Part shown: one piece after another, positions 6,217-9,870 of the stretch | Numbering within the stretch: position 1 is the stretch's first letter | Layout of the letters: the number at the start of each line of letters is the position of its first letter | Assembly: GCA_024636355.1 (NCBI GenBank) | Contig: JAGXHH010000009.1 | Location: 1 to 9,870, forward strand | DNA: 9,870 nucleotides | Direction of reading: 5' to 3' | From: Desulfobacteraceae bacterium | Lineage (GTDB): Bacteria; Desulfobacterota; Desulfobacteria; Desulfobacterales; Desulfosalsimonadaceae | Notes under the pieces: generated by a model | The model's input: only the letters and a program-made list of their open reading frames with translations | Told to the model about the DNA's origin: nothing | Databases searched by the model: none | Program-made: the position numbers and the translations under genes

Positions 6217-7108
6217 GGTTCTCTACATTGTCGGTCCAACCCGCAGCGGCAGCACGATTTTCGCCAATATCATCAATGAAGCCGAAGGATTCTTTAATGC
6301 CGGCGAATTGATCGAATACTGGGACAGGGGGCTTAAATGGCCGTGCAGCTGCGGTGCGAGCACCAGATCCTGCAGGATCTGGGAAAAGGTCATCCGGGAC
6401 ATGAACCTCCCGGAAGCAGATTACCTGAAAATTGGAAAGTTTATACAATCAAACAGTCACAGCACACTGGTTCCGAAACACCTGCTGTCTGGAAAGACGA
6501 AACACAGGGATGGTAACCGGTCGGAAATGCTTGACGCGATTGGCCGCCTCTACGGACATGTCCGGAATGCCACGGACAGTGAAATTATAGTCGATTCATC
6601 CAAAAATCCCGCTTATGCCTTCCTTCTCGGATCTATACCCGGCATTGATTTATACCTGCTTCATCTCATCAGGGATTCCCGCGCGGTCGCCTATTCCTGG
6701 CAGAAAAAGAAACAGAATCTGTGGACAGCAAACGTGGTGGAAACGTCGCTGGTCTGGATGCTCCGGAACCGTATTGCAGAAATGATGGGAAGGAGAAAAG
6801 GGGCGAGATATTTCAAACTCCACTATGAAGACTTCATTGCAAAGCCTCGGGAAGTACTTGAATCCGTATTTCAGTTTATCGGCACAAGCAATACCAAAGC
6901 ACCGATAGAAAATGATCATTTTGCAAGGATCGGGATCAACCACGGCCTTTGCGGAAACCCGGTCCGGTTCGATTCCGGCCTTACCCGATTGCAATTGGAC
7001 AAACGTTATGTCCGCATGAAAGCGGTCGACAGGATAATTGTTACAACGCTTACGATGCCGGCTCTCTTAAAATACGGATACCCGATCAGGATGTCCGCAC
7101 GTCCCTGA
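6200..7108 (+). CDS. PAPS-dependent sulfotransferase
   Basis: A 302-residue sulfotransferase, expected to move the sulfuryl group from PAPS to a hydroxyl or amine. The 5'-phosphosulfate loop is GPTRSGSTIF (residues 12-21), directly after the first strand VLYIV. The 3'-phosphate site is RDSRAVAYS (158-166), with Arg158 and Ser166 as the conserved pair. VDSSKNP (131-137) precedes it, as in Sulfotransfer_1/3 families. A Cys cluster CSCG...C...W (Cys49, Cys51, Cys58, Trp61) is a recurrent feature of bacterial members. No signal peptide or membrane helix is evident. The start overlaps the methyltransferase end and has no strong ribosome site of its own, which fits coupled translation. It is the last gene of the cassette, ending 28 bases from a convergent gene. 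The acceptor is unknown; a glycan, lipid or small metabolite are all possible. Confidence 0.9.
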   Translation: MIQKTKVLYIVGPTRSGSTIFANIINEAEGFFNAGELIEYWDRGLKWPCSCGASTRSCRIWEKVIRDMNLPEADYLKIGKFIQSNSHSTLVPKHLLSGKTKHRDGNRSEMLDAIGRLYGHVRNATDSEIIVDSSKNPAYAFLLGSIPGIDLYLLHLIRDSRAVAYSWQKKKQNLWTANVVETSLVWMLRNRIAEMMGRRKGARYFKLHYEDFIAKPREVLESVFQFIGTSNTKAPIENDHFARIGINHGLCGNPVRFDSGLTRLQLDKRYVRMKAVDRIIVTTLTMPALLKYGYPIRMSARP

Positions 7109-7136
7109 TCAAAACCTTGAGCCTGAACCCAAACCA

Positions 7137-8420
7137 TTAACGGAATGGCGCCGGAAGAACGTCCATCAGCATGCACCCTCCTCCGCCTCCCGTAGAATTT
7201 TGCTCGACAGGATTTTCTCCGGAATCTTGCTCCGGAACATCTACGGGATCTTGCTCCGGAACATTACCGGGGTCTTGCTCCGTAACATCTCCGGGATCTT
7301 GTTCCGGATCATTACCCGGGTCTTGTTCCGGATCATTACCGGGATCTTGTTCCGGATCATCTTCCGGGGATGGTGGGGGCGGTTCCGGAGCCTGGGTCGG
7401 CAACGCGAATTGACTCATAAAATCCCAGGCATGTCCGGCGCCGACGATATCCCGATTCTGATTCCCGTAATTGAATGTCTCCAATACGTTTTCAGGATAA
7501 TTGTGATCTATTGTCGGCATCACATGACCGCCGTTTAAAATCGTATAGAACTTCACCGCAACCCCGTTTTCCCCGTCGGAATAAAGATCGCTGGTCACCG
7601 TGCATCCGTCGCTCTCGTTAATATCTTCATAGATGGTCGAGTAGGGCTCGATACGGCAACCATTGTAATCAATCCACCAGTCCCGCGTAAAAATTGCAGA
7701 CTCCACTTCATCTCGTTTACATTCATCGCTATTGACGCAACCGCCATTCCACGGCATGTATCGATCATCGCCCTGCCCGTTACAGATAAAAACCGGAATA
7801 GGTGTATTCATCGGCAAGCACTCAGAGGTTGCACTTATATTTGCCCCAAAGACTGCAACCGCAGCAATGCGGTCGGCAAGTTCGACGGCAAGCCGATAAC
7901 CCATCATGCCCCCGTTTGAAAAGCCTGCCGCGTAAACTCGATCGGGATCAATATCAAAATTTACATCCGCCCAGTCGATCAGGGCTGCGATAAATCCGAC
8001 GTCATCCTCGTAAGTCTCAACCAGGGGCGCCTCTGCGCGGCAATCATTCCAATGCTGACGCATGCCACCCGGATTTCCGCCCCCAGGCGCACAGCCATTG
8101 GGGGCTATCAGCAGAAACTTTTCCTGCTCTGCTATAGCCGGAAAATCCTTCCGGCCGCCGTAATCCTCATCTCTAATTTCCCAGCAATTGCTTCCGCCCA
8201 TGTGCAGCCAGAAAACCACGGGGGCATGGTCCGGCAAATCCTCAGGTTTAAAGTAAATAAAACTACGAGTTAAATCATCATAATGGATAGACTGATCCGA
8301 GGACCACGTACCGGCTTGCAGAGAGGAGCGGGTCACAAGGATAGCGCAGGCAATACAAAATAAAAATCCTGCTCTTTTCACGCAGCAGGCACCAAATTTT
8401 CTGCAACTGGCGGATATCAT
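7137..8420 (-). CDS. Exported PHB-depolymerase / feruloyl-esterase-like hydrolase with repeat linker
   Basis: A 427-residue secreted alpha/beta-hydrolase of the LpqC/polyhydroxybutyrate-depolymerase and carbohydrate-esterase-1-like group, which cleave ester bonds in polyesters or esterified glycans. The start at 8420 leaves a 22-base gap to the upstream gene and has GAGAG (8431-8427) six bases away. An ATG at 8510 would overlap that gene by 68 bases and bury the signal peptide. The signal peptide is about residues 1-36 (basic part, then AGFLFCIACAILV, likely cleavage after LQA). The oxyanion region HMGGSN is near 73. The nucleophile elbow GFSNGG gives Ser168, GQGDD (218-219) the probable Asp, and NGGHV His299. 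A Pro-rich linker, then PEQDPGND-type octapeptide repeats (about 354-401), and a GGGGGC tail (411-416) with only 11 residues after it. The substrate is not determined. Confidence 0.87.
   Translation of the reverse strand: MISASCRKFGACCVKRAGFLFCIACAILVTRSSLQAGTWSSDQSIHYDDLTRSFIYFKPEDLPDHAPVVFWLHMGGSNCWEIRDEDYGGRKDFPAIAEQEKFLLIAPNGCAPGGGNPGGMRQHWNDCRAEAPLVETYEDDVGFIAALIDWADVNFDIDPDRVYAAGFSNGGMMGYRLAVELADRIAAVAVFGANISATSECLPMNTPIPVFICNGQGDDRYMPWNGGCVNSDECKRDEVESAIFTRDWWIDYNGCRIEPYSTIYEDINESDGCTVTSDLYSDGENGVAVKFYTILNGGHVMPTIDHNYPENVLETFNYGNQNRDIVGAGHAWDFMSQFALPTQAPEPPPPSPEDDPEQDPGNDPEQDPGNDPEQDPGDVTEQDPGNVPEQDPVDVPEQDSGENPVEQNSTGGGGGCMLMDVLPAPFR
7221..7364 (-). repeat. Six 24-base tandem repeats inside the esterase gene
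   Basis: Six in-register units (7221-7244, 7245-7268, 7269-7292, 7293-7316, 7317-7340, 7341-7364) share the core TCTTGYTCCGGAWCAT on the plus strand. They encode the acidic octapeptide PEQDPGND and variants on the minus strand. A degenerate seventh unit lies at 7197-7220. Units 4-6 are closest to each other, suggesting recent expansion by slippage or unequal exchange. The peptide is a likely flexible spacer between enzyme and C-terminal tail. Confidence 0.9.
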
Positions 8421-8442
8421 ATCCGGCTCTCGAAAAGGCAAA

Positions 8443-9600
8443 TCATAGAAAAGTATCTGGTTCCCTCGCCGACAAAACAATCGATTTCTGGAAAATATCA
8501 TCAAAAACATGTACCGTTTGATTCATCATAATTTTTACCTGCGACAATAATTTCCTGATTTCATGGATGCGTGGGACGTCAAAAGCGATTATTCCGTTTT
8601 CAGAAACGGTGGCATGCAACGCCTCATCAAATGGCACTCCGATCTTCTGCAATTCCTGGTCCTGTAATGATACTTTCCATATCTCCCATTTCCCGCCCCT
8701 GTTTGAGTGCATCAGCAAACTTTTTCCATCGTACCCGACAAATGGTCCATGTTCATTCCCCCTGCCAAAATCATTCAACAAACTGATTTTCTGGTCGGAT
8801 AGGTTCATAAATGCCAACTGGTGGCTGCGGTTGTTTTCTGTAAAAAAATATATTTTTTCCCCATCCGGTGAATAAGAGGGGCGGTATCCAAACCCTTCAT
8901 TCTGCAGAGGAACCGGCTCCTGCCGGCCATCCAGGGAAACCGTCCAAACTCTTTCACGACCATCCCTGTTCGACACAAAAGCGATCGTTTGCCCATCCGG
9001 ACTGAACATCGGGCGCTGATCAATAAATGGCCCTGTCGTTATCTGACGTAAACCGTTACCTTTTATGTCCATTATGTAAATGTTCCTGACACAGTTTTTT
9101 GGCGGTCGTCCATCCCCGTGCATTAATTCAATACGCTCAAGATGTTGCGTATGATTGAAATCGGAAGAAAAGCCAATCATTGCCCCGTCCCATGAAAACA
9201 CCGGATGCCTCGCACTGACATTTTTCGGGGTCAACGGCCGGGTCTCTCCCGTTTCGAGATCGGATAACCAGATGCGCGGCGGGCCGGATTCATTACCATA
9301 GAATACAACCTTAGTGCCTTTCCGATTGACATGGGCCTGGTAATAAATTCCATTCGTGCTTGGAGACAGATTCTGAAGATCGCCATCCGGAAACCTGACG
9401 TATACATTCGATAGAAAAGTCGGCCCCACTAAATCGTATAACACCCGTTCACAAAAGCCGCCGCCTTCGTCCTTGGTTTGCACCATGATGCCAAACGCGG
9501 ATCCGGCGCTCAAGAAAACGGTGATCCAAACAAATCTCATCAAAAAAAAATTACGTATGCCGATCCTCGGTCCGGACTTATTTTTCTGTGCATTCCGCAT
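8443..9600 (-). CDS. Exported TolB-like six-bladed beta-propeller protein
   Basis: A 385-residue protein built from WD40-like PD40 repeats as in the TolB C-terminal propeller, a fold that usually binds proteins or ligands. Six blade signatures can be counted: AHVNRKGTKVVFYGN (about 89-103), PVFSWDGAMIGFSSD (133-147), PMFSPDGQTIAFVSN (197-211), PSYSPDGEKIYFFTE (241-255), PFVGYDGKSLLMHSN (286-300) and ATVSENGIIAFDVPR (330-344). The N-terminus has a basic part and a hydrophobic stretch FFLMRFVWITVFLSAGSAFG (about 18-37), so it is exported or membrane-tethered. The ATG at 9600 is chosen because GGGGAA (9612-9607) lies six bases upstream and a candidate promoter overlaps the alternative TTG at 9645. 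No TolB N-terminal domain is present, so it is not TolB itself. It is the upstream partner of the esterase gene, 22 bases apart. Confidence 0.85.
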   Translation of the reverse strand: MRNAQKNKSGPRIGIRNFFLMRFVWITVFLSAGSAFGIMVQTKDEGGGFCERVLYDLVGPTFLSNVYVRFPDGDLQNLSPSTNGIYYQAHVNRKGTKVVFYGNESGPPRIWLSDLETGETRPLTPKNVSARHPVFSWDGAMIGFSSDFNHTQHLERIELMHGDGRPPKNCVRNIYIMDIKGNGLRQITTGPFIDQRPMFSPDGQTIAFVSNRDGRERVWTVSLDGRQEPVPLQNEGFGYRPSYSPDGEKIYFFTENNRSHQLAFMNLSDQKISLLNDFGRGNEHGPFVGYDGKSLLMHSNRGGKWEIWKVSLQDQELQKIGVPFDEALHATVSENGIIAFDVPRIHEIRKLLSQVKIMMNQTVHVFDDIFQKSIVLSAREPDTFL

Positions 9601-9618
9601 ATTGCATTCCCCAGAGCA

Positions 9619-9645
9619 TTTGTATCTTTCCGGCAGGCCTGTCAA
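9619..9645 (-). promoter_or_regulatory. Candidate promoter of the propeller-esterase unit
   Basis: On the minus strand a perfect -35 box TTGACA (9645-9640) is followed after 15 bases by TACAAA (four of six consensus matches). The spacing is short, which lowers confidence. Transcription would begin just upstream of the GGGGAA ribosome site and the ATG at 9600, giving a very short leader. Confidence 0.3.
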
Positions 9646-9667
9646 TTGAACCTTTTTAAGAATTCAA

Positions 9668-9870
9668 CTAATTAGATTCTTCCAATGAAGATCCGGAAGA
9701 GGCGGCATTCAAGGCGATTTGCCTCCAGAGGGATTCTTCGGTTTGTGTTCTTAACGCATTGATGCTCCGGGGCAGGAGCATCTGGTGCTGGGGGCAGATG
9801 GACCTGGGATTCTGATAGGCAGAACTGGCAAAAGCCTGCAGGTATGATCGCAACTTAGCCAAGGGCACCA
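9668..9870 (-). CDS. C-terminal fragment of an unrecognised protein, cut by window edge
   Basis: The last ~67 codons of a minus-strand frame that is open to the right edge and ends with TAG at 9670-9668. The GTG at 9868 is more likely an internal valine than a start. The visible peptide is soluble, Gln/Arg/Ser-rich, with a patch PRSICPQHQMLLPRS and a predicted helix TEESLWRQIALNAASS, ending in a Ser/Glu-rich tail. There is no membrane segment and no motif I recognise. It lies 67 bases upstream of the propeller gene on the same strand; a candidate promoter between them suggests separate transcription. I cannot exclude a spurious frame, but the uninterrupted frame to the edge and its composition favour a real gene. 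Confidence 0.4.
   Translation of the reverse strand, partial: VPLAKLRSYLQAFASSAYQNPRSICPQHQMLLPRSINALRTQTEESLWRQIALNAASSGSSLEESN

Noticed and set aside
7221..7364. Regular 24-base repeats considered as a CRISPR array
   Set aside because: Units are directly adjacent without unique spacers and stay in the coding frame of the esterase.
7171..7413. Plus-strand frame rich in CSGSLPGS repeats, like a structural repeat protein
   Set aside because: It is the antisense reading of the 24-base repeats in the esterase gene, whose frame has a signal peptide, catalytic motifs and good gene context.
8421..8510. Earlier ATG at 8510 for the esterase
   Set aside because: It would overlap the upstream gene by 68 bases and place 30 residues ahead of a normal signal peptide; the ATG at 8420 has a better position and ribosome site.
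8443..9600. TolB of the Tol-Pal system
   Set aside because: The TolB N-terminal domain is missing and no tolA, tolQ, tolR or pal gene is adjacent; only the propeller fold is shared.
9601..9645. TTG at 9645 as start of the propeller protein
   Set aside because: The AAGG upstream is tempting, but the TTG lies in a TTGACA promoter-like box, and the ATG at 9600 has GGGGAA six bases away and gives a normal export signal.

Overview
The window looks like part of a chromosome from a Gram-negative, probably deltaproteobacterial and Desulfobacterales-like organism. This is an inference. It rests on the RND pump and two exported proteins, and on the intergenic repeat families, which resemble those common in that group. 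No marker gene settles the taxonomy. The genes are ordinary chromosomal types, and no phage, insertion-sequence, CRISPR, tRNA or rRNA gene could be supported.

Layout, left to right. (1) Positions 1-2717 hold the last ~904 codons of an inner-membrane RND-family efflux permease whose 5' end lies outside the window. (2) Positions 2718-3736 form a ~1 kb gap without a convincing gene. It is packed with palindromic repeats: a 10-bp hairpin, a short CCCCCTT hairpin, three copies of a GGGCGGAC hairpin plus a relative, and a ~276-bp nested imperfect palindrome. (3) Positions 3737-4351 encode a small stand-alone GAF-domain protein followed by a GC-rich hairpin, a likely terminator. (4) Positions 4565-7108 carry a three-gene same-strand cassette: a GNAT-like acyltransferase, a membrane-anchored SAM-dependent methyltransferase and a PAPS-type sulfotransferase. 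The last two overlap by 17 bases. (5) Positions 7137-9600, on the opposite strand, hold a two-gene unit: an exported TolB-like six-bladed propeller protein, then 22 bases later an exported polyhydroxybutyrate-depolymerase/feruloyl-esterase-like hydrolase with a tandem-repeat linker and a Gly5-Cys tail. (6) The right edge (9668-9870, minus strand) holds the C-terminal end of an unrecognised protein.

How they may work together. The three-transferase cassette is the most interesting unit. One acyl-, one methyl- and one sulfo-transferase are made together, which suggests stepwise decoration of one molecule such as a surface glycan, lipid or secreted metabolite. The substrate cannot be read from the sequence. 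The GNAT gene is visibly A+T-richer than its surroundings: three 60-base lines I counted were 32-38% G+C, against 63% in one line of the RND gene. The esterase and propeller pair is probably periplasmic or exported. I did not find a clearly new defence or mobile system; the cassette and the palindrome-dense gap are the best leads.
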